Shown in pieces: positions 50,441-64,000 of a stretch of DNA of 64,000 nucleotides. A program made the translations under genes and the position numbers. The notes below the pieces were generated by a model that worked only from the letters and a program-made list of their open reading frames with translations, searched no databases and was not told the DNA's origin. The DNA is from Casuarius casuarius (Eukaryota; Chordata; Aves; Casuariiformes; Casuariidae), in assembly GCA_003342895.1 (NCBI GenBank), contig PTFA01000277.1, positions 987,288 to 1,051,287 of the forward strand. Direction: 5' to 3'. Position 1 is the stretch's first letter. Each line of letters opens with the position of its first letter.

Positions 50441-51878
50441 CTCAGTATGTGGCCCCGGTGTTTGTGTCTCTTCTCACTTCATGTGCCTGTAGCTTTACTC
50501 TCTTGAGTGGAACGGAAGTGGTCTGTGTCTTAAACTGNAAGAGGTATTGTAGTGTCCTAACAGATAAGTCCTACCAACAAGATACCTGATAACTTCTATA
50601 AACAATATANTTTTTCATTCTTTACCTACCTACGGTCTGTCTGGTCATCATTTTATGTTGTTGCTTGTTAGGGCTGTGCCTGAATGTCTTTTATGTACAG
50701 TTGAGGGCAAATTGTGCGTTATTCATAACCCTTTTTTTAGTCCAGTGAGAAAGTCATTTCAAGATGAACAGGAGCTAGGAGAGAAGATACAAAGCAGTCT
50801 TAGCAGGAGAAACCTGCTGTGGTCTATATTGCAGAGAGACCATATGCAAGAAAGCAATTTGAGAAGAGAACTTGATAAATGTTTTGACTGGTGTTAAGAG
50901 TTAAACACAACTATGTGTACCAAGAAACTATGCTATATCAAGCTGAAAGTAATTAAAAGTGAGAACGACTTATTTTAAAGGTAGAAATAATGTTTATTTT
51001 TACAAGATTTGTTGATTAAAAGCTTAAAACCTATGTGCAGTAGCAATTCTGTCCTACTTTACCATGTTGATCTTGGTTGATTTGGGGAGAAGGGTGGTAG
51101 ATTGTGACTGCAGAATAGCTGTGGACAGAAATTAGCTGTATTCATTCATCTTCCTGGCTGCTACTTTTTCTAGTGCACACTTATCCCAGAAGGAAAGGAT
51201 CACAGTTAACATGCATTTATGTCCAGAAATTTTAAGATTTTAGAATAAACTTCAGNTTCTAAATACATTTGTGCGAAAGGAATGAAATTTGTCTTTTTAT
51301 AGGCAGAACGTAGCCCACAAAGATTTCACTAAGACTGAGGTGGTACACTGACTCTGTGCTGGCACAAAGTGACTTTTCTGTAAAATAAATATAGTCTTTT
51401 ACTTTTCGATACCATGCAATTAGAAAAACTTCTCCAAATGTTAATTAACCTTTATAAGATGAAATTCACTAACAACAAATTATTCTGGTGGAAATGACCT
51501 GTGAATGAAAAGACATTCATTTATCTTAGCACATCCCTGGTTAATGCTGTGTCTTTTACAGTTGGTTTTGTTTAAAGGAAGAAAAGACTTGATATAAAAG
51601 TTAACAAATATTTGAGGCTATTATTCTAATGCTAAATTTATTAAATAACTGTTCAGAATACATTGAATAACTGTTTAGTGGCATCTAAGGTAATATTAAA
51701 ACCTGAGAGGGATATTCAATCAACCGAAGAAAAACGGGAAGCAGATCATGGATGACTCTTTGTGGCTGCTACATGACTGTTTAGTTTTGATGTAGAGTTT
51801 GTACATACATTTTATAACTTAGAGGTTGTTTGTGGGGATTGAAGATTAAGACATTGCCCTTATAAAAGAAAAAATACA

Positions 51879-51920
51879 TATGTGTTTGTGTATGTATGCG
51901 TGTGTGTGCGCGTATATATG
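51879..51920. repeat. (TG)n/(TA)n microsatellite
   Basis: TGTGTTTGTGTATGTATGCG followed by a TG/CG/TA run. Confidence 0.85.
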
Positions 51921-54022
51921 TTATCTTAGGTTACTCTTTCTTATTTTAAGATTTCCTGACAAAATGTTTCATCAAGCAAAGTACTTTTCCCAAATCTGTT
52001 TTAACTGCAGCTTTTCAAGAAATGTTTCTGTCCCCAATATGGTTATTCAGAAACCGTTTCTGTTCCAAATTGACATGAACTTTAGAGTTCATGAAACTTT
52101 TCATGAAGAAAAAAAAAGGTATAGGAAGTATTACTTCATGGATCTACAGGATTGCAAATAGTTTGGGTGGATGAGTGAACTCATTTGGTATGTGCAGAAT
52201 CTGCAATGAAATCTTTTCCAGACTGAGGCTTGAAACAGGGTGCTGAAACCCACAGATTTGCTGGTCTCTTATATTGTAACATGTCTATTTTATATAAGAA
52301 ACTGTATGAGGCAGGGTGTCGAGTCTGGGTTTTCCACAAAGCTGTGCAATTATTTGTTTATAATTAAATACGAAGTAGAGCATGCCAGCAGGAAGATTGA
52401 AAGACACAGATCAACGCAGACTAATTTGCCCCTTTGGTAACTGGTTTCTCTGTAGACCATTGGAGGCTGGGTTTCTAGCCTCTGTGGCTTTGAGCGTTCA
52501 ACTGCCCAAAGGCTCCTGGACTTACAGAAGTAGGGCAGGTGACTGTTGTTCCGTATTGATCTTTTGTACAATAAGTTGGCAATATTGTAGGCTACTCTTA
52601 TTTGTCAGCTTCTGTCAATTATTTGTTAATATGATATTTTGTTTTGTAGATTTCATGTNAGTAATCTATGTTTGTTCAATGTCTTCATAATGTTTTATTG
52701 TTTGCTGCTGCTTCTTGCTGCCATTTCTGTGCTAGTATTATTGCAGCTGGGTTACGTTGCAGTCAGCTGAACAATCCACCTGGAGTTTCAGGCCTTCTAA
52801 TTAGAATAGCAGGCAGCCTTCTGCAGGGCATGATGTTAGAATGTGTAGATTCATTAAAATGGTACTGTAAATTAACATGGTCTTTCTGTTTTCGTTCCAT
52901 GCATAGACTAATGCTGTTCATTCCCCATTATGCAGACAGAATTTGGTCAAGTGGGATTATTTCTCACATCCTTTTCTGAATAGTTACCTGGATATGGTAT
53001 TTTTTTTCCCTTCAACATTAATTTTCTCAGTGTACAGTCTGTAGACTAGAGTGGTGGCTGCAACTCTATTATTTTGTCTTAGTTCCACTATCTTAAGCCT
53101 TTGAATTTGTTCTGCGCTACCAGCTCTTGTATTTAGATCTTTTTTGTAAGTTTTACTCTTTGGAGATANTTAATCTGAGCTGGATTCATTTCTCTCAGCA
53201 AAATGTTCCTGAACTGGGATTACCTGGTCCATAGATGAGTCTGATACTAACAGGAGATACTATTATTCCCAAAGTCACAATAGTTCTTAGATCTTTGACA
53301 TTATAGTTGTAGTATTTCTGTTTATTGGTTTCAGGGTTTTCTTTCCCCTCTATAATCGCTATCCTCTCTGTAGTCGCATTCTGTTTGAGCATGCAGACTT
53401 ATTAAATGTTTCTTTCTGTTTAGGTAGTGTGGGTATTATTTCTGCCAACCACGTTTTGCTGTTTTCTCTCCCCCCCCCTCTTTCGTTTTTAAACTTGCTT
53501 CCATGAGACCTGTATATTTTCAGGCTGACAGCATGCTTAGTTTCTACATTGCACTTTAAGGTCTTGTTTATTGTACAGCCTTTTTTGCATAGGGTGTCCT
53601 GGATTGACAGCTATCATGCTGATTCTGTACCTGGAAGATAGCATAACAGGGTGCTAAATTAGATAATTGTTTNCTTAAGATAATTATTTACAGAGGTGCA
53701 GCAGTTCAGCTGTACGTGCACAGATGGCCTGCTTAATGCCTTCTCCAAGCTAATTTCTCTTGCAATCTGTTGTCCAAGTTCTCTGTAGCAGCTGTGAGTC
53801 CTGCCTGTTCACCAGCCCTCAATGCAAGCTTTCAGGTACCAGCTTTTCTGCTGCCTACCAGGTTTGATTTGATGCAAATTTGCTCAGTTGCAGGCATTGG
53901 TAAAACTGGTATGGAAGTAAAACTCATGTTNTTTTGTGCCTTTTTGTTTTTTCATTAGTACTGGAAGATCAGTCTTTTAGGTAGTTCATAGACACATAGT
54001 GACTTTTCATCAAGACCCAGTT

Positions 54023-54070
54023 AAAAAAAAACAAAACAAAACATACACACACATGTGTGCACACACATAT
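54023..54070. repeat. A-rich then (CA)n simple sequence
   Basis: A9 and CAAAA units followed by ACACACACATGTGTG and a second CA run. Confidence 0.85.
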
Positions 54071-57000
54071 CTCAAAGCTATTTGGATTTTAAGGAGAACA
54101 GAATACTATCGGTGTGGGTTCCTGATGTTTGCTAAGGTTCTGGTGATATTTCTAATGTTGTTGGAAAGCATTCTAGCCTTCCTGGGGTCCTCAGCTAAAA
54201 ATTTATTGAGTGGTCCTGCAGTATTGCATCCTGCAGAAAATTAAGGTACTGTTAAGGGCAGAAGTGTGAAAATTAATATCAAAATTTTTATGACTGATGT
54301 GAGCTACCTTATTTCAGGTAATACGGTGAATTGAATTTGCACCACTAAGTATGTGCTTACATTTCCCTGTCTTGTTTCCTTTCAACTATGGAGAATAAAA
54401 TTATCTTTTCTCATTGAATGTTCAGTTTGTTTGCTGAAGAGTTGACTTATGATCGTAGATAATACGGATTAACATTCTATGTGTTAGATTTTGTTCACCT
54501 GTATCTGACCCGCCAAGTGTTATTGGTGACTTTCCTCCTGTTATTCTCATCATAGATATGTTTGTAAGTGCTTAAGCACCACACACATCTACAATTCTGT
54601 ACCAGCAGTTAATAGTAATGATAGCTGGCAATGGACTAGAATATAAACGAGTGCTTCTTACTGGGAGAAAAAAAAAAAAAAGTATTCCAAAAACCTGTGC
54701 TGCTGTATTAAGTCCTATACTGGAGAAGGAGGTGGTAAGTATTAATGCTAAATATCATAAAATGAGTTTCAGTACTTTCTGGGGAGGCAAAAATTCTGTG
54801 AAAGGCTGATCTGGAGGTGGGTTAGATTCTGAGGATATGGGTTTTTTAGTGCTCTTTCATTTTGTTTGATTAGCTGTGGATTTTTGGATTTCTTTTCCTT
54901 ATGTCATGATTATCGTAAGTATTTGTGATGCAATGTTCATAACTTGTCCAAATGATTCTCTCCTGTAAGTTTTCAGATGTGAATTTCTCATAGCCAAGTT
55001 ATTGTTGTAAGATTTTTTTTTTTAGATTAATTATTTTCTGCTTATTACTGCTGAGCTTTTAGTATAAAAATACACAGCTGTAATGTGTGAAACCAATCCA
55101 GACATTGCATCAGAACAATGTGCTTAAGGTATGGTTATTTTTATGAAAAGATAAATATTTAATTTTTGTAAGGGATCACTTCTCTTATGAACTGTTTTAA
55201 GAATGTGGACTGTGTTTTGGTTTTGTATTCAAAAGACCAAACTCATTTGATGTCTTACCTGTCAAGTGTCCTGTTTCAAGGAACTCAAAGCACTTATTTT
55301 GAAATGAAAGATAGAAAACCTCTTTCTGGCTTTGTGTCTAAGTGATTACAGTGCTGGAAAGACATCCAGACTCAAATCTTTGCTTTGAATCAGGATGAGG
55401 GGGGAGGGAAAGGCAAGTACCTCCTTGCCCCCAGGTGTCAGGGCATCTACATTTTTCGTTTTCGTGGTCTGGTNTCATGCAACTGAATCACAATATTTGG
55501 TGAGTCTGAAAATGCTGTTCTTCTAAAATGATGCAGTGTAGGGAATAATACAGGAATTAAAATGGGAATCTAATTTAATCAGAACATAGGAGTCTGCAAG
55601 GCTGATACAGCTGGAATCACAATTTTCACTTCCCTTCTTCTCAGCCATCCAAAGTGCTATATTAGCTTCTGAGCTAAAAGTATTTGCAAGCCCTCTCTGC
55701 ATATACGCTTAGACCTTTGTGCTAGCCTGAGGCAAGCATGTATGCTGTAGGAATAGAGAGGGTATATAGTATCTGGGAGAGTATATAATATCTGGTATAC
55801 AGATGAGGTCTGTGTTTGCAGTTCCACAGAAAATTCAGTATTAAAATTTTTTATTCTGGAACAAGACAAAACATACAGATTCTGTAGTAAAATTTAAGAA
55901 TTACAAATGTTTATTGTAAAATAGTACAAAGTTTGTTTTTCTTTGAGGAAAGGCAGTAAGAAGTGAGCTGGGCATTTTCTGACTGCTGTGAAATTGTCCT
56001 GGATTATGAAAAATCCCCAGAAGTTCCCACTGCATATTCAGAGTTGCGATCATGGGAATCTTTGAAAATATAACCAATTCAGGATAAGTTGATTGAGGAT
56101 TTCTGGTTTTATACTGCGTAGTGAGATTCTTTTGTCTAGGTTGCTGGTTCCATAGCAGAGTGGGACTTGCGGGTCTTCAGACCAAAGAGCCAGTCTAGAA
56201 ATCTGGCTTGCCTTGGTTTGTAAGGACTTCGAAGTTCTCTGATNATAGTAGAGAATCTAGACTGTCAGGGCATGCTGATAGCATAAAGTAGAGTCTGATA
56301 AGAGGCATCTTTTTTAGGGCTGGGCTGAATTGCGATTTTCTAATAGCAGGCAGGACTGTGGAGTGCAACCTCTGTGTTAATAAGCTCAGTTGATCACATT
56401 CCCTTGGGTGCAACGCCATGCTTACGAAGTTACACTGGTTCTGCATTTGAAACAAGTGCAGTCTCCAGTCTGTACTCTGCCCTCTGTTATGCCATGTAGG
56501 TATGCCCTAGAAACTCTGCCGAAATCTGGGCTCTGAGTTTGGGAGGGGTGGGGGCAGGATGCTGGAAATTTTGGCGCTCCAGGTTACAGAGCTGGAAATC
56601 TTAGAAATCCCAAGGTCTGCAGCAGTTAACCAAGCAAACTATTACGTATTTTGGCAAGTCTCTATCAGAAATCTTCCAGGTAGGCTGCGTTTCATCGGAA
56701 TATTGGCTGTGTTTTGACAGATACTTGAAATGGTACGTGTCTGTGAAGCATCTTGGTCTTGAAAAATTGACACTTCAATTTTGAAAAGCACTTCATAATT
56801 CTAAAGTAAACTATTCTGAAGTTTGCTTTAACGAGTTATTTAAATTTCAACTTTGGGAATAAATGAATTGTTATGAATTAAAAAAGAAAAACTTACTGTC
56901 CATTTTCTTTAGTTTGTACTACTACAGTTCCAGCACAAGTAAACACATGTATCTGGTGAGTCTGAATACTTGTACCGAAAAGCAATGCGCTTGGTGGAGA

Positions 57001-60000
57001 CAAACCATGTGGAAGTTTTGTTTGCTTTAATGATAGCCCGTTTATCAGACGATGATTTTGATCTAATTGGATTTTCCTTCACTAAAAACTCTCATGGGTC
57101 AGTTGAGATGAAGACGTGTTGTCAGCGTCCTCCTAAATGCATTAATCTGTAAGGTTGTAGTTACTGCAGTATTAAAAATTCTATCTCTGCGTATATTAAT
57201 TACCACTGCCTTTTTCTCTAATGTCAAAATGATAAAACTCTGCTACAGTTAGAAAATATATATTGGAAGATTGCAAGTGTATTATTTTACCATTTTAAAA
57301 GCATTTGACTTCAAAACACACCCCCACATCCCCACCCCTACTTGAAATGTTTTTTTCTCTCATTCTCCCTGCAATATTTTGGTGTTGCCAAGATGAATGT
57401 AAAAATTAAAAACATTTTGTAATTGTTATTTCTATAATGAAAAAACAGAAATCCCAACTAAAATCATCCCCACTGTAACACCTCTGGTAACATCTAGGAC
57501 AGTATAGTCCCTGCCCTATATTACTCCAAGAAAAGGTGGAGTAACAAGGGGAAACAGAGNTTAAAGCTGAAGCAGAGCTCAAATTAGATGCCACTGGTCA
57601 GTGGCAGTTCAGTAGTGGATCCCAGAATCATCCATTCACTCCTGTGCTCCAATCACTGAGATGATACAGCTTTTAAAACATTTTTTGAAACACTGTGTGT
57701 TACTACATTTGAAGTATGTTTGTTGCCTCTTGGAAGTCATGCTGTGTGGAACATACTGACTCAAGTAACAGAAAGGATTAAAGATTATATTAACAAAATT
57801 GATTTAATCTGTCTAATGCCAAATAGATATCAGAATCTACCTGAGCATTCCTCTGGATTGATCTTTGTCAATACTAGTGTGAAATTACTCATTTCAGTAA
57901 GGTTTAAAGTTCTTCATTTGGATTAAGTCAAAACATTGCCTTTTGTCACGATAATATTGACATATATATATAATGTAGTTAAACACTTGTTTGATGCAAA
58001 GGAGAGGGAGGAAATTGGTAACTTCCTTTTGATATTTCTCAGAATATTCCAGAATGNTCAAATTCTCAGCTGAGTACCCTGACTCATTGAGAGAGAATAT
58101 TTTGAAATGCTAGACACGGGAAGTCTTGTTTCCTCCCCTGCTCTACTGATATTTATTAAGTGCTGGGTGAGACCTCTGTGCCTTCAGTTCTTTAGCATAC
58201 TGAGTTCTCAGCTCACACTGATTTGAATAATAGAGGGTGTATGCATTTTGGATAAAATACTCATCATCTCCAGGGGTCAAGTTCCAGCTGAGCAATGAGT
58301 CAGAGACAACAAAATGAACATAGATTCAGATTTTGATAACTAGAAGAATCTAAGACTTTGGGGCTAGCAAGAAAAAAGGTCATCTCAGTGCATTTGGTTA
58401 TCTGTATAACAAAACTATTCATTATTTAGTCTAATAGAAATGTCCTTAGAACAAGGGTAATGGACATTGGACTGTAGAATATTTGAATAAACAGTGATCA
58501 GAAAATAATGAGAATATATTCATGCATATGTTCTGTTCCTGTCTTTGCTTCTATAGATGAAGATAATATGTAAAATTCCAAGATACCAAGAAATAATACT
58601 AACAACAATGCTGCTATGTTTTGAAAGAGGGCCTGAAATCTTGAGTGTTACTGTGACAGTTTATTACATATTTTGAATTTGTTCCTTATTAAGTGTAGAA
58701 GATAAGTTTAATACAGAGAAGACAGGAAGAAAGAAATTTTCATTCAAAAGGAAAAAGATATTTGGAAGTTTTACATTGAAGTACCTAAGAAGAAATTAAA
58801 GAATTCGTGAAAAAGCAAAGTATTGCCTCTCATAAGATTATGATGATCTCTTCCTTAAAAACTGGAAAATATGTGGGATATTTGAAATTTCAGCCATTGT
58901 ATTTGTTTTGAGAACTCATTAATCCACCCTGATGCTTACTAAACTTTTGGAGGTGACAGATATTTATCAAGTCTTGTTAATGTCAGACAAGTGAAGGTTG
59001 AGTTAAGCTCACTGATTCGTTTAAAAGCACTTCTGCATTTATGGTGTCTGTATCCCCACAAATTTTAGATTTTGGGAACGAGTTTTGGTAACTTTTCATC
59101 ATGTTAGTTATTTTAAGTAATTAGCTAAGTCTGTGCATGACTGATGGCCTCTCTCTGTGGTTAAGTGCTATCTTGTCATATTTGTTGTCAGGTTGAAATA
59201 AGGAAAATAAAAAGGTTGGTTGTTGGTTATGTGTTTGCAGAACTGGATAGTCACTTTGAGAAGCATACTTCCAGTTTAATACAACTTACAAAATCTCTGT
59301 CTGTTGCTCGGATAAATTGTTCTCTTTACACTGGAATTAGACTGAAAGTTCTGTGTGGATGAAGAAAGAGGTAGGGACAAGGCAGTACAATAGTCAGGTT
59401 TTTTTTCTTTATTCAGTTTTCTGCTTGTGCTATTCTCTCTTTCAGGTGGTTTTTCTTATATTTCTATATATACTCGTGGTACTGCTGGTGACCTCCCTGT
59501 TGTTAACAGTTCAGCAAAAGGTATTAAAGGAAAGGATGTCTCGTTAATAAAATATTGTGGTTAGATCTTTTCATCTGCTGTTAGCTTTAGGCTCTTGGAA
59601 AGACCTTTCTTCAGATACTAAAGGCTACTCTATGGTCATTGCAGTAGATTTTAAGTCTGGTGCTGGTGTGGGTGGTAGATTCATTGAGGCACTATCAGTT
59701 AAATGTCGGTTGTGGCTACAGACAAGTGCATTAAAGNCAGCTTCTCCTACTTAGTGAAATGTTCAGCTAACTTGGGTTGCCAGAGAACAAATGTAGTCCG
59801 AATACAGTATCTTTTCTTTGCCTGGAACTAGGGCTGTGTACGCTAAGGTACAGAGAAGAAATCAGCTTTGCACTTCGGCTGTCTTTACTGTATCCCAGAG
59901 CAGTGGGAGAAAGCTTAATCGGTCTCTGCATCAAGCCTCGTATCTTTATAGAAAAGTGAATAATTTCTGAAACGTTACTGTGTAGAATTCTCACGTGTGC

Positions 60001-61135
60001 CATCTTTGNCTCAAAATATTGAGTGTTTTTAAAATCTATTTTCCATTTATATTTTGTTTTTGTTTATGAAACTTAGGCCTAGTTTATCAGAACAGTCTCC
60101 TGAATGTATGTGAGATAAGACTGGTCTGAGCACATGCAACTTGAAATAAGCAGATTACACTGGGTTGTTCTAGATTTATATTGGTTGAAAGAAGAGAACG
60201 GTCTAGTCCATTGGTGCTCAAGTATCCTTTATTAATTAATTACTGAAATCAGATCTTTAGCATGTTTGACAAACAACATTACAGGAAACATTTTAAGTTA
60301 TATAATACTCTGAGGAGTTTCTTCATGTTAATAAGATAGTTACAATTGAATGGGGGCAGCGATAAGCCCCAGGACATAAGGTAGAGCTAATTTTGTTAAA
60401 GCAGTAGTGATTATGACATTAATATTGTACTATGTAATTCAGTTCTGCAGGAAATGGATGAGTTAAAGATGCACAAAGTATAAAAGAGAAGTGCAGAGGA
60501 ATCAAAAGATGGACAAAGAGGCTTGCATGTATGTAGTGTTTCCCAGTTGTCAAATTAGCAGATTCAGGAATGTTTCTGCAAGAGTCAAAGGCCAAAAGTT
60601 GAGAGAGAAACAGGGAATGTAACTAACGCAGTTTGTATTAAGTATGTTGTTGAGCATGGTTTCTAACTTTACTCCCACAAAAGTAACAATAAAAATGGAA
60701 GTCATACTTTAGCTTTCAGCCAAAAGTATCCTAAAGCATTTCATAAACTATATAAAATAACAATGTGGAAACTGACGGCAACTTACAAATAGCTCAGTAT
60801 TACTGTTCAACTTAATCTGAGAAGAAATTAAGGTTTACAGTAGAAAATGGGTTGAAAAACAATCAACATTGTGATACTGCTTTATTGCCCACTGGAGGTC
60901 AGTTTTCAGTCCACAGGAATGTGGTTTTCCACTCCAAAAAGTGTTCCAGCCTATGCTAGTTTTATTAAGCTCATAAAAATGCAGCAGTGTCTAGAAGACA
61001 TACATACATCAATGCAACCTTTTCTTTAAAAAGTATAAAATAGTGTCATTATCTATTGCTGAACTTCCTAGTTTTTCCATGACTTTTTCTGTATGAGTAA
61101 AGTCAGCTGCCTCATAAGGGTCTTTTTTAAGGCTT

Positions 61136-61178
61136 GTACCTTCTGTAAGTCGAGAAAACCTCGACTTACAGAAGGTAC
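61136..61178. repeat. Perfect 19-bp inverted repeat with 5-nt loop
   Basis: The left arm GTACCTTCTGTAAGTCGAG (61136-61154) is matched exactly by its reverse complement at 61160-61178, with AAAAC between. Transcribed, it would form a 19-bp hairpin without mismatches. The loop and stem are shorter than a usual animal pre-miRNA. The perfect match suggests a recent event such as template-switch inversion, or an assembly artefact. Confidence 0.9.
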
Positions 61179-64000
61179 TTCAGCGTACTACAAAACCAGA
61201 AGCAAAGATTATGTAAGGACATTTTTTCAGTTAGAGGAGAGCAGACTAACAGTTAAAATGCACAAAAACACATTAATCAATTAATGTAGATTATGTGGTT
61301 TGTATTAAAAGCTACGTTGACTGCTGTAATGAGGATTGAAATTCAAATGTTATTCTCCAGTCCACTTTTCAGTTGCTTTCAAATCCCACAAATGAAATAA
61401 CATCTGAACTGCAATTACTTGTGATTAATCTCTACCTTACCGGACTGCTTTATTGTCATCTTTTTTTTTTTTCCTTCCTCCTTTCATTCTTCATATTTGA
61501 TGTCCATGTCTTTGGCTGTTACAAAAATNAAGCTTCATTGATGAAAGGTCTTTGAGGCTCTGCCTTTTGAAATTTGTACCAAAATGAGGGCCTGATCTTG
61601 GTTTGGCCTTTTTAGCCCCCTATATCACAGTCATTAAGTCAATGACTTGTTAAATTCATAGAAGCATTGAAGTGACAGTGTATCTGGTTAGTAGATACAA
61701 GAAGTATGTACAGGAAAAGCTTAAGCTTAGTTTTGAGAAATAGCTATAGGNTTTTGTTTCAGTCTTTATTATATACATTTTGAAAAATGACTGGCAAAAG
61801 CATAAAATCACAGTGTTTGAAACAATTTTTAGTAAAGACCATATCTGAAATCCTGTGACATACAGAAGTTAAGTTCTATTGTAGTAATAGTACGTTAAAT
61901 ATTTATTGAGAAGGTTTAGAATATTATAGCAAATTGAAAAAGGGAGGTATGTTGGTAATTTGATGNGATTTCACATGTTGCTAAACGAGGAAAAAAAGCT
62001 TTTAGTTTAGTGTAACTTTGTACTTCATGATTTCTTGTGAAAAGATTGCAGTATTGTTTCTGAGCAATCCATTGATGTTTCTCAGAGGTATAANTCTGTA
62101 TGGAAGAAAGCGCAGCTTTCACAGAGCAGTCATGGGGCAATTGTCACTCAGAGTAAAACCCAAGAATATTTTAATAATGTGATATCATCTGAGAGCTGAT
62201 CTCAAAATTTGATAACATTTGGGCTTTTTAAACTTTTCAAATATCTATAAATGTGCTACAGAAATAGGTCAATTTTGCATGTATTTTTTTATATTCTTTT
62301 ATAATTTCAGGTGACTTCTGGTTTTGAAGATGGAAATGTGACCTTACTGATATTAAACCTATTTTTTAAATCAGTAAATCTGTTGTTTATTTTTGAGCTT
62401 CAAGATAAAAATTACCGTATTTTCTGTTCTGCTGTAGCTTTGATTCTGTTCTCAAATGACTACACGGAGTGAAAAACTTGCTTAGTAGTAGTATTATTTC
62501 TGCCATATATTTCCAAGCAGTATTGCAGACTGCTGCTATTCTGCCAGACTTCTCTAAATCTGCTATAGCACATCATATATTTCTTTNCCTCCATAGCAAA
62601 TTGATACTATTATACCAAAAAAAGGGGAAAAAGTTATCTGAAATTCAGATATAAATTACAACATGTTATTAAACTGTCTTCTAAAGTACACAATAGTTAT
62701 ACTGAGGTTTTAGCCGTACCAAAATCATTTGGCATAACTATCTGAGAAACTGCAGAATAACTCTGGCTTTGGTCTGCTTGTTCCTGTTTAAAAACAGTAC
62801 AAAACAGTGAAGAACAGCAAATACATGTTCTGCTGACTGCTGTGGTCTTTTCTTGATAGGACATTACAATCCTAAGTTTGATTTCCTTTGAGTTATATAT
62901 TTCTGATTGCTATGTAGTGATGAGATGTACAAAATGTGGGGGGGAAGATGAGGCAGTCAACATCAGAATTAAAAAATCCACATGAAGTTCCATGGAAAAC
63001 ACTTTCTTTGTTCAATGTTGCTAATTTAAAAGTTACACAAATGTCATCTTAGATCTCTGATTTATTGTTTAAGAAGGGATTTAAACAACAAAATTCTTTT
63101 AGTTTGTTCAAGGTAGTTGAGATTTTGATAAGAGTCTGTAGATATTTGAGAGTCGTTATTACTGAGAGTAATTTATACAGATGATTTACTTCAGTAGAAT
63201 TACAGTTTTGCGTTTGGAAAAATAATAAGTTACAGTGAGAATGAAAAAAATTGAGGTCGCATNAGTTTTCTTTTGAGTAGTTTTTTATGGGAACTTCTGG
63301 ATGTCTGTTTTCTTGAGATACTAGAATATTTTGTCCATTCTCATTGTACATATGTATATTAGAGAAAAGCCTTCTTTTACAGGCTAAAAAATCCCATAAA
63401 TACAGCATGTTGCATCTCTTCTGTCTCTGCATATTAACAGCTAATAGCTTTTTGAAGAAAATGGAAGTGTTTGTTTTGCTCTTAAGTCTTCATGCAATCT
63501 GCAATGTTTCAGATTTTATTTTAGATGCCATAGATCATTAGTGTGCTTTCTTCCTTAATTTGGATTACGAGCATACTAACAACTTTTAAACATTCATTCG
63601 TGGCTATCCTTACTCCCAGCATGTTCTTCAGTGTATCTGTAGAGTTACAAATTGGAGAGTGGGGATCCCCGGAGACTTCCTCACACTATGCTAACAAGTC
63701 TTACAAAGAACTTTTGGGCTTACCCTGCAGAGTGATGAGGAGCCTTGTGGTGCTAAGGTTAGGCAAAACTTCTGTCAGTGAAAGGGATACAGAGTTCTTG
63801 ACAGAAAGTCTTTGCTACGAAAATGTGAAGTCCTCAGCGAGAAAAGGAATTGCAGGCTTCCTTGAAAACAGCTTAGTCATCAGTAACTTACAGTNTAAAT
63901 GAGTTAGGAGTCTGGGCTAACATAATGAACAGAAATTAAGCTCTTATTGGTGGAGTGAGGGAGGTAACATCTAAAGAACATGTTGCTTTATTCATTACAG

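Larger units (their letters stand above)
46999..64000 (+). other. CTNNA3 downstream intron, part 3
   Basis: AT-rich intron with simple repeats, two G-rich tracts (47957-47974, 56541-56557), a degenerate minisatellite and the 61.1 kb inverted repeat. No coding exon recognised. The window ends TTTATTCATTACAG, which would pass as a splice acceptor. Confidence 0.7.

Noticed and set aside
56970..57152. 60-codon + strand open frame
   Set aside because: No family recognised, no splice sites framing it and AT-rich composition like the surrounding intron.
1..64000. tRNA, rRNA, snRNA genes and CRISPR arrays
   Set aside because: No box A/box B pair, no recognisable snRNA or rRNA core, and no regularly spaced direct repeats.

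Overview
The window is vertebrate nuclear DNA, most likely from a bird: AT-rich, repeat-poor, one old CR1-type LINE, one CpG-rich solo LTR, and no Alu/L1-type elements that I can recognise. Single Ns are scattered throughout and there is one 6-N gap at 877-882.

The window lies inside the alpha-T-catenin gene (CTNNA3), read on the + strand. Only two short coding exons are present: 25512-25592 (27 codons) and 30770-30922 (51 codons). Both start and end in phase 0, have consensus splice sites and join in frame. Together they encode the stretch of the alpha-catenin middle (M) domain that holds the vinculin-binding helix. The remainder is intron: more than 25.5 kb upstream, 5,177 bp between the exons, and more than 33 kb downstream.

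Upstream intron (1-25511): a minus-strand fragment resembling the leucine-rich-repeat protein LRR1 (about 7.7-8.0 kb, pseudogene), a CpG-rich promoter-like patch with a TATA box (18.4-19.2 kb), and a 451-bp solo LTR with TG...CA ends and a 4-bp target duplication (24033-24483). Middle intron (25593-30769): nothing beyond simple sequence and an exact TACTAAC branch site before the second exon. Downstream intron (30923-64000): a decayed minus-strand CR1 LINE (34.8-35.65 kb), a compact CpG island at 46.63-46.96 kb, a perfect 19-bp inverted repeat at 61136-61178, and several simple or ancient repeats.

The most interesting object is the 46.6-47.0 kb island. It holds three tandem units of about 58 bp, each with the same perfect three-box heat-shock element (TTCnnGAAnnTTC), followed within about 65-100 bp by two good + strand splice donors. 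This looks like an HSF-responsive promoter inside the CTNNA3 intron, possibly for a lncRNA or a truncated alpha-T-catenin. That interpretation is inference; the elements and the tandem structure are read directly. No other protein-coding gene, tRNA, rRNA or CRISPR array was found.
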